From assembly GCA_963798195.1 (NCBI GenBank), contig CAWCSF010000007.1:81874-145873 (forward strand): DNA of 64,000 bases, in the 5' to 3' direction. The position numbers and the translations under genes are program-made. The stretch comes from CAVSRC01 sp963798195 (GTDB lineage: Bacteria > Pseudomonadota > Alphaproteobacteria > Rhizobiales > Kaistiaceae). The notes under the pieces are model-generated. The model did not search any database. It saw only the letters and a program-made list of their open reading frames with translations, and was not told the origin of the DNA. This document shows positions 25,755-34,888 of the stretch, in pieces (the stretch's first letter is position 1; the number at the start of each line of letters is the position of its first letter).

Positions 25755-26711
25755 CTATCGGTCCACCACCGGCGTGATGGCGCCCTTGCCGGAGAACCAG
25801 GAGTCGATGTTGTCCACGACGTTCTGGCCCATGGCGTTCATGGTCTCTTCCGTGGCGCTGGCGACGTGCGGCGTCAGCACGACGTTGCTCATCTGGAGCA
25901 GTTCCTCCGGCACCTTCGGCTCATCGTAGAAGACGTCGAGGCCCGCGCCGCCAAGGCGGCCGGACTTGAGCGCGTCGACCAGCGCGACCTCGTCCACCAG
26001 CCAGCCGCGCGCCACGTTGACCAGAATTCCCTTGGGTCCGAGCGCGTCGATCATCTTCCGGTTGACCATCGGCTCGCCGACGCCCTTCGGCGCGCCGGCG
26101 GCGCAGACGAACAGGATGTCGGAATCCTCGGCCAGTTGCTGCGCGCTCGCCACCGAGCGATAGGGCACGTCGCGGGGCGCGGGATCGTAGTACGAGATCT
26201 GCGCCTTGAAGCCCTCGAGCCGGCGCGAGACCTCGGTGCCGATGCGGCCGAGACCGAGGATACCGGCGCGCATGCCGGTGAACTTGCGCGCGACGGGCAT
26301 CCGCGCCTTGAGCCAGGCGCCGCTGCGCACGTAGCGATCGGCTTCGACGATCCTGCGGCTCACCGCCAGCCCAAGAACGATTGCGAGGTCCGCCACATCG
26401 TCGAACAGGACCGGAGTCGTCGTCACGGTAATGTTGCGCCGGCGGCAGGCCGTCATGTCGGTGGTTTCGAGGCCGACCCCGTGGATCGACAGGATTTCGA
26501 CATTGGGAAGAACCTCGATCTCCTCGGCGGTGAGGCCTTTCATGCCGTGTCCGACCACGCCGCGGATGCGCGGGCCCAGCGCCGCGAGCGCCTTCAGGGG
26601 ATCCGCTTCGGCGTAAACGGAATGGAGCACGTAGCGCTTGCCCAACTCCTCGGCGAGTTGCGGCCGGAGCGCGCCCACGAGGGCGATTTCAACGGGATTA
26701 GAGGTATTCAT
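25755..26711 (-). CDS. D-2-hydroxyacid dehydrogenase (glyoxylate/hydroxypyruvate reductase-like)
   Basis: A 318-residue NAD(P)-dependent dehydrogenase. The nucleotide-binding loop is GLGRIGTEVSRRL (about residues 150-162). The catalytic Arg is in VNVARGWLVDE, the Glu in the FYDEPKVPEEL region and the His in LTPHVASAT. The substrate-binding N-terminal segment is ILSIHGVGLETTDM. The short spacing and sequence style resemble the glyoxylate or hydroxypyruvate reductase branch, which reduces the aldehyde-acid products of sugar-acid breakdown. The neighbouring HpcH/HpaI aldolase fits that role. The frame is intact and the ATG at 26711 is the only good start. Confidence 0.88.
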   Translation of the reverse strand: MNTSNPVEIALVGALRPQLAEELGKRYVLHSVYAEADPLKALAALGPRIRGVVGHGMKGLTAEEIEVLPNVEILSIHGVGLETTDMTACRRRNITVTTTPVLFDDVADLAIVLGLAVSRRIVEADRYVRSGAWLKARMPVARKFTGMRAGILGLGRIGTEVSRRLEGFKAQISYYDPAPRDVPYRSVASAQQLAEDSDILFVCAAGAPKGVGEPMVNRKMIDALGPKGILVNVARGWLVDEVALVDALKSGRLGGAGLDVFYDEPKVPEELLQMSNVVLTPHVASATEETMNAMGQNVVDNIDSWFSGKGAITPVVDR

Positions 26712-26906
26712 GGATTTCGAGGCTCTGCTTCGCGCCGAAAAGGCGCAGGAATCTGAAGGCCGCGAAGGTTACCAAGATGTCCCCGGCGCCGGGAGGGTGA
26801 ATCGTCAGCGGCCAGAAGACCGTCCGCACACCAGTGCTGATGTCGTCTCGCCATCTCTGCTAGGTATGCGCCTGGACGATCCGGCCAGAAACCACTCCGG
26901 CGAGCG

Positions 26907-27734
26907 ATGGAAACCAAAGACTACGAGGCCGAATACGCCAACCGCCGGCGCGTGCCCGAGCACCCGGCCATCATGGCGGGCTGGACGCGGGACGCAGAGG
27001 CCTACCGCCAGACGGCAAAGGCCGAACTCGACATCGTCTATGGCGATGGGCCGCGCATGCTGATGGACATATTCCATGTGGCCGGAAGCACCGCGCCGAT
27101 CGCCATGTTCATTCATGGCGGCTATTGGCAAAGCTTCGATCGGCGCGACTTCAGTCACCTGGCCGCGGGCCTCAATGCGGGCGGCGTCGCGGTTGCGATC
27201 CCGAGTTACGATCTTTGTCCACAAGTGTCCGTCCGGGCGATCGTCGGGGAACTGCGCACGGCCGTGCGCTTCCTCTACGCCCGCACCGGCCATCGCGTGG
27301 TCGCGGTCGGCCACTCGGCCGGCGGTCACCTGACCGCCGCTTTGCTGGCGACAGACTGGGGGGCGATCGATCCGGCGCTTCCTGCGGACCTTGTTCCGGC
27401 CGGCATGGCCATCTCTGGCCTGTTCGACCTCGCGCCGCTTGTAGGCACGAGCATCAACAACGCTCTGCAGCTCGATGCTGCCGAGGCGCGTGCCATGAGT
27501 CCGCTCGATTGGCCCGTGCCGGCCGGGCGTACCCTGGCCGCCTGGGTCGGCGCCGATGAAAGTGCCGAATACCTCCGCCAGAGTCGCACCGCGGCCGAGA
27601 CATGGGCCGGGCAGGGCGCTGTTACCGGCTTTCACGCGGTCCCCGGTGCCAATCATTTCACGGTCATTGCGCCCTTGGCCGAAAGAGGCAGCGCCATGGT
27701 CGCGACCGTCGCCGAAATGGCGCACCGCCCATAA
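26907..27734 (+). CDS. Alpha/beta hydrolase, kynurenine-formamidase/esterase-like
   Basis: A 275-residue alpha/beta hydrolase. It has the oxyanion-hole motif HGGYWQ, the nucleophile elbow GHSAGG, a probable acid in AAWVGADES and the His in PGANHF. The HGGYW form is characteristic of bacterial and fungal kynurenine formamidase-like and fold-3 esterase proteins, so amide or ester cleavage is likely, but tryptophan breakdown genes are absent here. It begins 195 bases from the divergent dehydrogenase gene and is followed by the Liv-type transporter operon. Confidence 0.82.
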   Translation: METKDYEAEYANRRRVPEHPAIMAGWTRDAEAYRQTAKAELDIVYGDGPRMLMDIFHVAGSTAPIAMFIHGGYWQSFDRRDFSHLAAGLNAGGVAVAIPSYDLCPQVSVRAIVGELRTAVRFLYARTGHRVVAVGHSAGGHLTAALLATDWGAIDPALPADLVPAGMAISGLFDLAPLVGTSINNALQLDAAEARAMSPLDWPVPAGRTLAAWVGADESAEYLRQSRTAAETWAGQGAVTGFHAVPGANHFTVIAPLAERGSAMVATVAEMAHRP

Positions 27735-27753
27735 GGGGCGGCGGAAGCCCCTT
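27733..27753 (+). terminator. Hairpin overlapping the hydrolase stop codon
   Basis: AAGGGGC at 27733-27739 pairs with GCCCCTT at 27747-27753 around a seven-base loop, beginning inside the TAA stop of the hydrolase gene. A short T-rich stretch (GATTTTCC) follows 12 bases later. It is a modest terminator candidate separating this gene from the transporter operon. Confidence 0.4.
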
Positions 27754-27876
27754 GGCAAACGGCCGATTTTCCGATTGTTAGGCAGGTAGTGTCGGCGACG
27801 AATGAAGGGCGGTGCCATGCTCCGTCGCGCTGGCCGAAGAGCCGCCGCTTTGGGCGGCCACAGGAGGGAGTGTGTA

Positions 27877-29040
27877 ATGAAGAAGCTTTTGGGCGCGGTG
27901 TTGGCCGCGGCTCTTTGCGCCTCGGCGCTGCCGGCGTCGGCCGATGGTATCAAGGTCGGCCTCATGCTGACGCTGTCGGGATCGTCCGCCGCGCTCGGCA
28001 ATCATGCGCGCGACGGTTTCCAGCTCGCGGTCAAGGAACTCGGCGGCAAGCTCGGCGGTCTGGATGCCGAGGTGCTCGTGACCGACGACGAGCTGAAGCC
28101 TGACGTCGCCGTCGACAAGGTCAAGGCGCTGATCGAGCGAGACAAGATTGACGTGTTTGTGGGCGTGATCTTCTCGAATGTCATGATGGCCGTTTACAAG
28201 CCGCTCACCGACGCCGGTGTCATCATCATCAGCCCGAATGCCGGTCCCTCGCCGATCGCCGGCGCGGCCTGCAGCCCGAGCTTTTTCTCGACCTCCTACC
28301 AGAACGACCAGAACCACGCGGTGATGGGTCAGTACGCCCAGGACGAGGGCTACAAGCGCGTCGTGCTGATGGCGCCGAACTATCAGGCGGGCAAGGACTC
28401 GGTCGCCGGCTTCAAACGCTATTTCAAGGGCGAGGTCGTAGAGGAAATCTATACGCAGCTCGGCCAGCTTGATTTCGCCGCCGAACTGGCGCGCATCGCC
28501 TCCGACAAGCCGGACGCCATCTTCACCTTCATGCCTGGTGGCATGGGCGTGAACCTCGTCAAGCAGTACAAGCAGGCTGGCCTTGCGGGGACCATTCCGT
28601 TTCTTTCGGCCTTCACCGTCGACGAGACGACGCTACCCGCGACTCAGGATGCCGCGGTGGGCCTTCTCTCGGGGGCTGCCTGGGCGCCGGATATCGACAC
28701 CCCGGAGAACAAGAAGTTCGTCGAGTCCTTCGAGAAGGAATATGGCTACGTCCCGGCGCTCTACGCAGCGCACGCTTACGACGCGGCCAAGTTGATCGAT
28801 GCCGCGGTGAAGGAAGCCGGCGGCGTGGCCGACAAGGACAAGCTGAAGGCCGCCATGGCCAAGGCTCCGTTCAAGTCCGTGCGCGGCGACTTCAAGTTCA
28901 ACACCAACCATTTCCCGATCCAGGATTTCTACCTGGTGGAGGTGAAGAAGCAGGACGACGGCAAGTACGCGACCAGCGTCGTCAAGAAAGTGTTCGACGA
29001 TTACGCCGACACCTACGCCAGCGAATGCAGCATGAAGTAG
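27877..29040 (+). CDS. Branched-chain-amino-acid-type ABC transporter binding protein (LivK-like)
   Basis: A 387-residue periplasmic binding protein with a Sec signal peptide (MKKLLGAVLAAALCASALPASA) and an AGGAGGGAG ribosome-binding site before the ATG at 27877. The domain is of the Peripla_BP_6 type (VGLMLTLSGSSAALGNHARDG, GVIFSNVMMAVYKPL, YAQDEGYKRVVLMAPNYQAGKD, YAAHAYDAAKLIDAAV). Such proteins bind branched-chain amino acids, but many family members take aromatic acids, amides or short acids. It heads a five-gene liv-type operon, and all the other genes are directly downstream. Confidence 0.9.
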   Translation: MKKLLGAVLAAALCASALPASADGIKVGLMLTLSGSSAALGNHARDGFQLAVKELGGKLGGLDAEVLVTDDELKPDVAVDKVKALIERDKIDVFVGVIFSNVMMAVYKPLTDAGVIIISPNAGPSPIAGAACSPSFFSTSYQNDQNHAVMGQYAQDEGYKRVVLMAPNYQAGKDSVAGFKRYFKGEVVEEIYTQLGQLDFAAELARIASDKPDAIFTFMPGGMGVNLVKQYKQAGLAGTIPFLSAFTVDETTLPATQDAAVGLLSGAAWAPDIDTPENKKFVESFEKEYGYVPALYAAHAYDAAKLIDAAVKEAGGVADKDKLKAAMAKAPFKSVRGDFKFNTNHFPIQDFYLVEVKKQDDGKYATSVVKKVFDDYADTYASECSMK

Positions 29041-29124
29041 GGCACGACGGCCAATGAACCTGCGCACGTCGTCCGTGGCGACACGCGACGCCGGGCCATC
29101 GACAGAAGCGAGAGGGCGCGGCGA

Positions 29125-30048
29125 ATGAGCGGCGCCCTCTTTCTCGTCCAGTGCCTGAACGGGCTGCAGCTTGGCATCCTGCTGTTCCTGATAGCCGCCG
29201 GGCTGACGCTGGTTTTCGGCGTCATGAACTTCATCAACCTCGCCCACGGCGTCCAGTACATGCTGGGCGCCTACCTCGCAGTCGCCTTTTACGGGCTGAC
29301 CGGTAGCTTCTTTCCGGCGTTGGTGCTGGCGCTCGTTGCTGCGCTCGCCATCGGTCTCGCGCTCGAGTTGACCGTCTTCCGGTGGTTCTATCGACGTGAT
29401 CACCTCGACCAGGTGCTGGCGACGTTCGGCGTCATCCTGTTCCTTAACGAGGGCGTCCGCGCCGTCTGGGGTCCCGCGCCGCTGACGCTGCCGATGCCCG
29501 ACGTGCTTTCCGGCAGCATCGTGCTCATGCCCGGCCTGCTCTATCCGGTGTACCGGCTGGCCCTCATCGGCGCCGGTCTGGCCGTCGCGCTGCTTCTCTA
29601 TGTGCTGGTCTCGCGCACGCGCGTCGGCATGCTGGTGCGCGCCGGGGCGTCAAACGCCGAGATGGTGTCCGCCCTCGGCGTCGACATCATGCGGCTGTTC
29701 ACCGTCGTTTTCGCCTTCGGCGCCATGCTGGCCGCCTTCGCCGGCGTGCTGGCCGCGCCGATCTACGCCGTGCAGTCGGGCATGGGCGACAATCTGCTGA
29801 TCCTCGCCTTCGTCGTCATCGTGATCGGCGGCATCGGCTCGATCCGCGGGGCTTTCATCGCGGCGCTGCTCGTTGGCCTGACCGATACCCTCGGCCGCTC
29901 CTTCTCAACCGATATGCTTCGGCTGGTTCTGTCGCCGTCGGCTGCCAACGAGGCCGGGCCGGCGCTGTCGTCGATGGCCATCTACATCCTTATGGCCGGA
30001 GTGCTCTTCTTTCGCCCCGCTGGCCTGTTCGCGGCGGCTGGACGATGA
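29125..30048 (+). CDS. Liv-type ABC transporter permease (LivH-like)
   Basis: A 307-residue inner-membrane permease with about eight helices. The family motif AAGLTLVFGVMNFINLAHG near the N-terminus, LIVAVGLTLQ-like repeats, the ASNAEMVSALGVDI segment facing the ATPase, and VVIVIGGIGSIRGAF near the C-terminus identify LivH. It pairs with LivM to form the membrane channel. The start is 84 bases after the binding-protein stop. In that gap a weak inverted repeat (ACGACG/CGTCGT) is present. The stop overlaps the livM ATG as ATGA. Confidence 0.92.
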   Translation: MSGALFLVQCLNGLQLGILLFLIAAGLTLVFGVMNFINLAHGVQYMLGAYLAVAFYGLTGSFFPALVLALVAALAIGLALELTVFRWFYRRDHLDQVLATFGVILFLNEGVRAVWGPAPLTLPMPDVLSGSIVLMPGLLYPVYRLALIGAGLAVALLLYVLVSRTRVGMLVRAGASNAEMVSALGVDIMRLFTVVFAFGAMLAAFAGVLAAPIYAVQSGMGDNLLILAFVVIVIGGIGSIRGAFIAALLVGLTDTLGRSFSTDMLRLVLSPSAANEAGPALSSMAIYILMAGVLFFRPAGLFAAAGR

Positions 30049-31022
30049 GCCAGACGATCGCCGCCCCCGGCGTCGCAGTGCCTTTGCGAACGCGCAATGT
30101 CGTGCCGCTTGCAACGTTTTGCGTTCTGGCCGTTCTCCCGGCCATCGCGGCAATCACCGGCGACAGCTTTCTCACAGTGTCGGCCACGCGCATCATGATC
30201 GTCGGCATGGCGGCGATCGCGCTCGACCTCGTCCTCGGCTATGGCGGCCTCGTCAGTTTCGGCTTTTCGGCGTTTTTCGGCATCGGCGCCTACGCTGTCG
30301 GCATCGCGTCTGTGCACGGTCTCACCGAGGCCTTGCTGACGTTTCCGCTGGCGATGGCTGCGGCGGGCCTCTTCGCGCTCGTCACCGGCGCGCTCTCGCT
30401 GCGGACCCGCGGCGTCTACTTCATCATGATCACACTCGCCTTTGGTCAGATGATTTATTTCACCGCGACCAGCCTTTCCGCTTACGGCGGCGATGATGGC
30501 CTGACCGTCTGGACGAGCTCCACATATCTCGGGACCCGGGCCTTCTCCGGCCCGTTGGCCTTTTACTACCTCGTCTTCGCGCTGCTTCTGGTTGTTTACG
30601 TCCTGCTGCGCCGCGTGGTCGCTTCGCGTTTCGGGCGCGTTCTCGATGGTTGCCGGCAAAGCCCGCTGCGCATGCAGGCAATTGGTATCGAGCCGATCCG
30701 GTACCAGGTGGTCGCCTACGTCATCGCAGGCGCCGTCGCCGGCCTGGCTGGAGCGCTCTACGCGAACCATACCGAGTTCGTCAGCCCGGCGATGATGTCG
30801 TGGCAACGCTCGGGCGAACTGATCGTCATGGTCGTTCTCGGCGGCATGGGCTCGCTCCACGGCGCCCTCATTGGCGCCGCTGCATATCTCACCCTCGAAG
30901 AAGTCCTCTCGCCGGTCACCGAGCATTGGCGAATGATCTTCGGCCCGCTGATCATCGTGGCCGTCCTCTTCGCGCGCGGCGGTCTCACTGCCTTTCTTCA
31001 ACGCGTTCGGGGTGGTCTGTGA
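30045..31022 (+). CDS. Liv-type ABC transporter permease (LivM-like)
   Basis: A 325-residue permease with about nine membrane helices. LivM signatures are AAIALDLVLGYGGLVSFGFSAFFGIGAY, TRGVYFIMITLAFGQM, RFGRVLDGCRQSPLRMQAIG (ATPase contact) and VLGGMGSLHGALIGAA. The start overlaps the livH stop (ATGA) and the stop overlaps the livG GTG start (GTGA). This four-gene coupling suggests equal synthesis of the membrane and ATPase subunits. Confidence 0.92.
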   Translation: MSQTIAAPGVAVPLRTRNVVPLATFCVLAVLPAIAAITGDSFLTVSATRIMIVGMAAIALDLVLGYGGLVSFGFSAFFGIGAYAVGIASVHGLTEALLTFPLAMAAAGLFALVTGALSLRTRGVYFIMITLAFGQMIYFTATSLSAYGGDDGLTVWTSSTYLGTRAFSGPLAFYYLVFALLLVVYVLLRRVVASRFGRVLDGCRQSPLRMQAIGIEPIRYQVVAYVIAGAVAGLAGALYANHTEFVSPAMMSWQRSGELIVMVVLGGMGSLHGALIGAAAYLTLEEVLSPVTEHWRMIFGPLIIVAVLFARGGLTAFLQRVRGGL

Positions 31023-31768
31023 CGCCCATTCTTGTCCTCGACGAACTGCGGAAATCCTACGGCGCGCTGCGCGTGACCGATGGCGTCTCGCTGGATATCG
31101 CCGAGGGAGAAATCCACGCCGTCATCGGCCCGAACGGCGCCGGCAAGAGCACGCTCATCGGCGAGATTTCCGGGGCCATCGGCACGGACTCGGGCCGCAT
31201 CATCTTTGCCGGGGGTGACGTCACCGGCCTTGCCATGGCGGCCCGCGTCCAAAGAGGCATCGCCCGCTCGTTCCAGGTCACCACGCTGCTTGCGTCCTTT
31301 ACCGCGCTCCAGAACGTGACCCTGGCCATTCAGGCGCGCGGTGGCCACTCGTTCCGCTTTTTCCGGCTGGCCGATGGCGATGCGGCATTGGAGAAGCCTG
31401 CGCTGGAACTGCTCGATCGCGTTGGCCTCGCCGGCCGGGCGGGGCAGCGCGCCGGCACCCTCAGCCATGGCGAGAAGCGGCTGCTGGAAGTCGCCGTTGC
31501 ACTTGCGACCCAGCCGCGTCTGCTGCTGCTCGACGAGCCGATGGCCGGCGTCGGCCAGGAGGAGGCCGACGTCGTCACCACCATGCTGAAGGCGTTGAAA
31601 GGCAGCGTTACCATCCTGCTGGTCGAGCACGACATGCCGACCGTCTTCGCCCTCGCTGACCGGATATCGGTCCTCGTCTACGGCCGAGTCATTTCCACGG
31701 GTACGCCGCTTCAGATTCGCGATGACCCGGACGTTCGCCGCGCTTACCTGGGCGACGAGGCCGCGTGA
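31019..31768 (+). CDS. Liv-type ABC transporter ATP-binding protein (LivG-like)
   Basis: A 249-residue ATPase. Walker A is GPNGAGKST, the Q-loop region is ARSFQVTTLLASFTALQNV, the signature is LSHGEKRLLEVAVAL, Walker B is LLLLDEPMAGVG and the H-loop is VEHDMPTVFALAD. LSHGEKR in place of LSGGQ is normal for LivG. The start is the GTG at 31019, overlapping the livM stop. The longer upstream frame covers livM and is not coding. Confidence 0.9.
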   Translation: MTPILVLDELRKSYGALRVTDGVSLDIAEGEIHAVIGPNGAGKSTLIGEISGAIGTDSGRIIFAGGDVTGLAMAARVQRGIARSFQVTTLLASFTALQNVTLAIQARGGHSFRFFRLADGDAALEKPALELLDRVGLAGRAGQRAGTLSHGEKRLLEVAVALATQPRLLLLDEPMAGVGQEEADVVTTMLKALKGSVTILLVEHDMPTVFALADRISVLVYGRVISTGTPLQIRDDPDVRRAYLGDEAA

Positions 31769-32469
31769 TGCTGCGCGTCACGGATCTCGCGGCCGGCTAT
31801 GGCGACGCGCAGGTGCTCTTTGGCGTCGATCTGTTCGTTGGCAGTGGTGAAGTCGTCACCCTGATGGGCCGCAACGGCATGGGCAAGACCACGACCATCC
31901 GGGCGATTATGGGCCTGATCAGGCCGACGGCGGGCCGCGTGGAGGTCGATGGACAGGATCTCGCGGGCCTTCCCCCTTTCGCGATCGCCAAGGCAGGTCT
32001 CGGGCTGGTACCCGAGGGCCGGCAGGTGTTCCCGACTCTGACGATCGAGGAGAACCTGATCGCCACGTCTGCGAACCGGTTTGCCTCGCCCGATCCGTGG
32101 CGGCTCGATCGTATATACCGCCTGTTCCCGCGACTGGCAGAGCGTCGCGGCGCCTTCGGCCGTCAGCTTTCCGGCGGCGAGCAGCAGATGCTCGCCATCG
32201 GCCGGGCTCTGATGACCAATCCCAAGGTGCTGATCCTCGACGAAGCGACAGAGGGGCTGGCGCCCTTGGTCCGGGCTGAGATCTGGTCCTGCATGGAAGC
32301 ACTGAAGCGGCAGGGCCAGGCCATCCTCATCGTCGACCGGACCCTGGACGTGCTGCAAAAACTTGCCGATCGCCATATTTTCATCGAGCGCGGCCGTGTC
32401 GCCTGGTCCGGCGACACAGCGGCGCTGATCGCCAACCTCGCCACTGCCGAAGGCTACCTCGGCGTCTAG
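31768..32469 (+). CDS. Liv-type ABC transporter ATP-binding protein (LivF-like)
   Basis: A 233-residue ATPase. Walker A reads GRNGMGKTT, followed by the family motif LVPEGRQVFPTLTIEENL, the signature LSGGEQQMLAIGRAL and Walker B VLILDEATEGLAP. The ATG at 31768 forms TGATG with the livG stop. It completes the transporter. No gene for a regulator lies within the operon. Confidence 0.9.
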   Translation: MLRVTDLAAGYGDAQVLFGVDLFVGSGEVVTLMGRNGMGKTTTIRAIMGLIRPTAGRVEVDGQDLAGLPPFAIAKAGLGLVPEGRQVFPTLTIEENLIATSANRFASPDPWRLDRIYRLFPRLAERRGAFGRQLSGGEQQMLAIGRALMTNPKVLILDEATEGLAPLVRAEIWSCMEALKRQGQAILIVDRTLDVLQKLADRHIFIERGRVAWSGDTAALIANLATAEGYLGV

Positions 32470-32596
32470 GTGCGCCGCCCTCTGGCCAAAGGCGCTCCGC
32501 GCTCTGCTCACGGTTGTTTGCCCTGCCGCGCCCATGTGTGGTTCGATGCCGGCCCACGCATCAGGTGACTCCACAATCGTGAACGACAGCAAGACC

Positions 32597-33628
32597 ATGT
32601 CCCCCATCGCCGGACCGTTTGCCGACGAGGCCGCGCTGGAGGATGCGCTCGCCCGGCCGGGTCAGGCGCTCGTTGATGATCTGGCGGCTGTGCCCGGCGA
32701 CATCGTCGTCCTCGGCGTCGGCGGCAAGATGGGGCCGAGCCTCGCGCGCATGGCGCATCGCGCGGCGCCGGAACGGCGCATCGTCGCGGTCGCTCGGTTC
32801 TCGGAAGCCGGCCTGCGCAAAGCCCTGGAATCCGACGGCATCGAAACCCACAAGGCCGATCTTCTCGATCGCGATGCCGTCGCCGGCCTGCCGGATGCGG
32901 CCAACGTCGTCTTCATGGCGGGGCGGAAGTTCGGCTCGCAGGGAGCCGAACACCTCACCTGGGCCATGAACGCCCTGGTGCCGGAACTGGTCGCCGAGCG
33001 CTATCGCGCATCGCGCATCGTCGCGTTCTCGACCGGCTGCGTCTACCCGTTCTGGCCGGTCGATAGCGACGATGGCCCGACCGAGTCGGTTGCGCCTGTC
33101 CCACCGCCTGGCGACTACGCCTGGTCGTGCGTTGCGCGCGAGCGCGTGTTTGAGCACATGAGCGAGCGCTACGGCACCGCTGGTCGGCTCATCCGCCTGA
33201 ACTACGCGATCGACATGCGCTACGGCGTCCTCCACGACGTCGCGGCCAAGGTCCTGGCGGGCGAGCCGGTCGATGTCACCATGGGGCACGTCAACGTGAT
33301 CTGGCAGGGCGACGCCAACAGCCAGGCGCTGCGCGCTCTGGCGCACGTCACGACGCCGACGAGCCCGCTCAATGTCACCGGGCCGGAACGTGTCGCCGTG
33401 CGCGATCTCGCCCATGCCTTTGGTGAGCGCTTCGGGAAGAAAGCGATCGTCGTGGGTGAGGAAGCGCCTTCGGCCTGGCTGAACGATGCTTCCGAGGCGC
33501 GCCGCCTGTTCGGCCCGCCGGAGGTCTCGCTAAACAATCTGATCGACTGGACAGCCGACTGGCTGCGGCATGGCGGCCGCAGCCTCGGCAAGCCGACGCA
33601 CTTCGAAACCCGCGATGGGCAGTATTGA
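32597..33628 (+). CDS. NAD-dependent epimerase/dehydratase-family protein
   Basis: A 343-residue extended short-chain dehydrogenase-like protein. A Rossmann-type opening (DIVVLGVGGKMGPSLARMA) is followed by VFMAGRKFGSQ and a Ser-Thr patch (VAFSTGCVYPF). The usual YxxxK motif is represented by the segment DYAWSCVARERVFEH, in which Cys replaces the Lys. That may be a feature of this subfamily or a change in chemistry. The C-terminal half (SPLNVTGPERVAVRDLAHAFGE) resembles sugar-nucleotide epimerases. Several upstream starts exist, and ATG at 32597 best fits the fold. The stop forms TGATG with the DapA-like gene. Confidence 0.8.
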   Translation: MSPIAGPFADEAALEDALARPGQALVDDLAAVPGDIVVLGVGGKMGPSLARMAHRAAPERRIVAVARFSEAGLRKALESDGIETHKADLLDRDAVAGLPDAANVVFMAGRKFGSQGAEHLTWAMNALVPELVAERYRASRIVAFSTGCVYPFWPVDSDDGPTESVAPVPPPGDYAWSCVARERVFEHMSERYGTAGRLIRLNYAIDMRYGVLHDVAAKVLAGEPVDVTMGHVNVIWQGDANSQALRALAHVTTPTSPLNVTGPERVAVRDLAHAFGERFGKKAIVVGEEAPSAWLNDASEARRLFGPPEVSLNNLIDWTADWLRHGGRSLGKPTHFETRDGQY

Positions 33629-34682
33629 TGCTCCGCGTCGAGGACATCCCTTCGGAAATCCGGAGTGTGATCGCCGCCGGCACCGCCATTCCGGCCCATC
33701 CGTTGGCGCTGGATGCCGCTCGCAAGCTCGACCCACGCCGTCAGCGCGCGCTGAGCCGCTACTACCTCGATGCCGGGTCCGGTGGCCTGGCGGTCGGCGT
33801 GCACACCACCCAGTTCGCCATCCGCGACTGCGGGCTTTACGAGCCGGTTCTCAGGCTGGCGGCCGAAACCGCGCGTGACTGGACCGACCGGCCGCTGGCC
33901 ATGATCGCCGGCGTCGCCGGCAGGACGGAGCAGGCCAGGCGCGAGGCGGAGATTGCTGTCGGGCCTCGGCTATCACGCGGCGCTGGTCAGCCCGGCGCCG
34001 TTCCGCGATGCGTCGGAGGACGAGTTCCTCGATCACTGCCGTGCGCTGGCCAAGGTTATCCCGCTGTTCGGCTTCTATCTTCAGCCGGCCGTCGGCGGTC
34101 GCGTGCTGTCCGCCGATTTCTGGCGGCGGTTCGCCGAGATCGAATCGGTTCTTGCCATCAAGATCGCGCCGTTCAATCGCTACGGCACGTCTGCCGTGGT
34201 GCGCGGCGTCGTCGACGCCAGGGCGGAGAATCGCGTCGCGCTCTACACCGGCAACGACGATCACATCGTCGGCGACCTGCTCTCTCCGTTCACCGTTCGG
34301 CGCGGGCAGGATGAAGTCACGGTGCGCATCGCCGGTGGCCTGCTGGGCCACTGGTCGGTGTGGACAAAGGCAGCGGTCGATCTCCACGCGCGCTGCCGGG
34401 CGACCGATGGTTGCGTGCCGCCGGAGCTTCTCGCTCTGGATAGCGAGGTCACGGACATGAACAGCGCCATCTTCGATGTCGCCAACGGATTCCATGGCGT
34501 AATTGCCGGCTGCCACGAGGTGTTGCGCCGGAATGGCCTGCTCGAAGGAATCTGGTGCCTCGATCCCGACGAGGGCCTTTCCGCCGGGCCAGGCCGATGA
34601 GATCTCCCGGGTTTCGGCGGCCTACCCACATCTCATCGACGATGCCTTCGTGCGCGCCAACCTCGACCGCTGGCTCGCCTGA
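33628..34682 (+). CDS. DapA-like (dihydrodipicolinate synthase/N-acetylneuraminate lyase family) protein, two apparent frameshifts
   Basis: A protein of about 350 residues after repair. The N-terminal half has AIPAHPLALDAARKLDPRRQRALSRYYLDAGSGGLAVG, matching the TIM-barrel DapA family entrance where a Gly-Gly-x-x-V-G run follows. Later segments are HAALVSPAPF, VIPLFGFYLQPAVGG and SVLAIKIAPFNRY, in which the Lys is the expected Schiff-base residue. The frame breaks near 33960 and 34590. Each is a net +1 and can be repaired by removing one C of a CC pair (VGLGYHAAL; AGQADEISR). It probably performs a pyruvate-type aldol or dehydration reaction on an acid sugar. It is coupled to the epimerase gene by TGATG. 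Confidence 0.75.
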
Positions 34683-34888
34683 AACCGCAAATCGCGTCCG
34701 CGAAAGTAGGGTTTCCCGCGGAAGTTATTCCCCAAATGGTTATTTAGCCTTGCCGGGAGGGCTGCCTTTCTGCACGATCATCCGGCGAAAGAATGAGAAC
34801 ATGGTCCCGGCCTGCTCCGCCCCGATGGCGGATGCTTTTGCGGCGCGGGGCCGGAGCGACCAGAAGAAGAAAGAGGGAGTAGTCAAAG

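Noticed and set aside
26708..26917. A 69-codon minus-strand frame between the dehydrogenase and the hydrolase genes
   Set aside because: No ribosome-binding site, an Arg- and Pro-rich translation without structure, and it overlaps the start of the dehydrogenase gene. It is probably chance.
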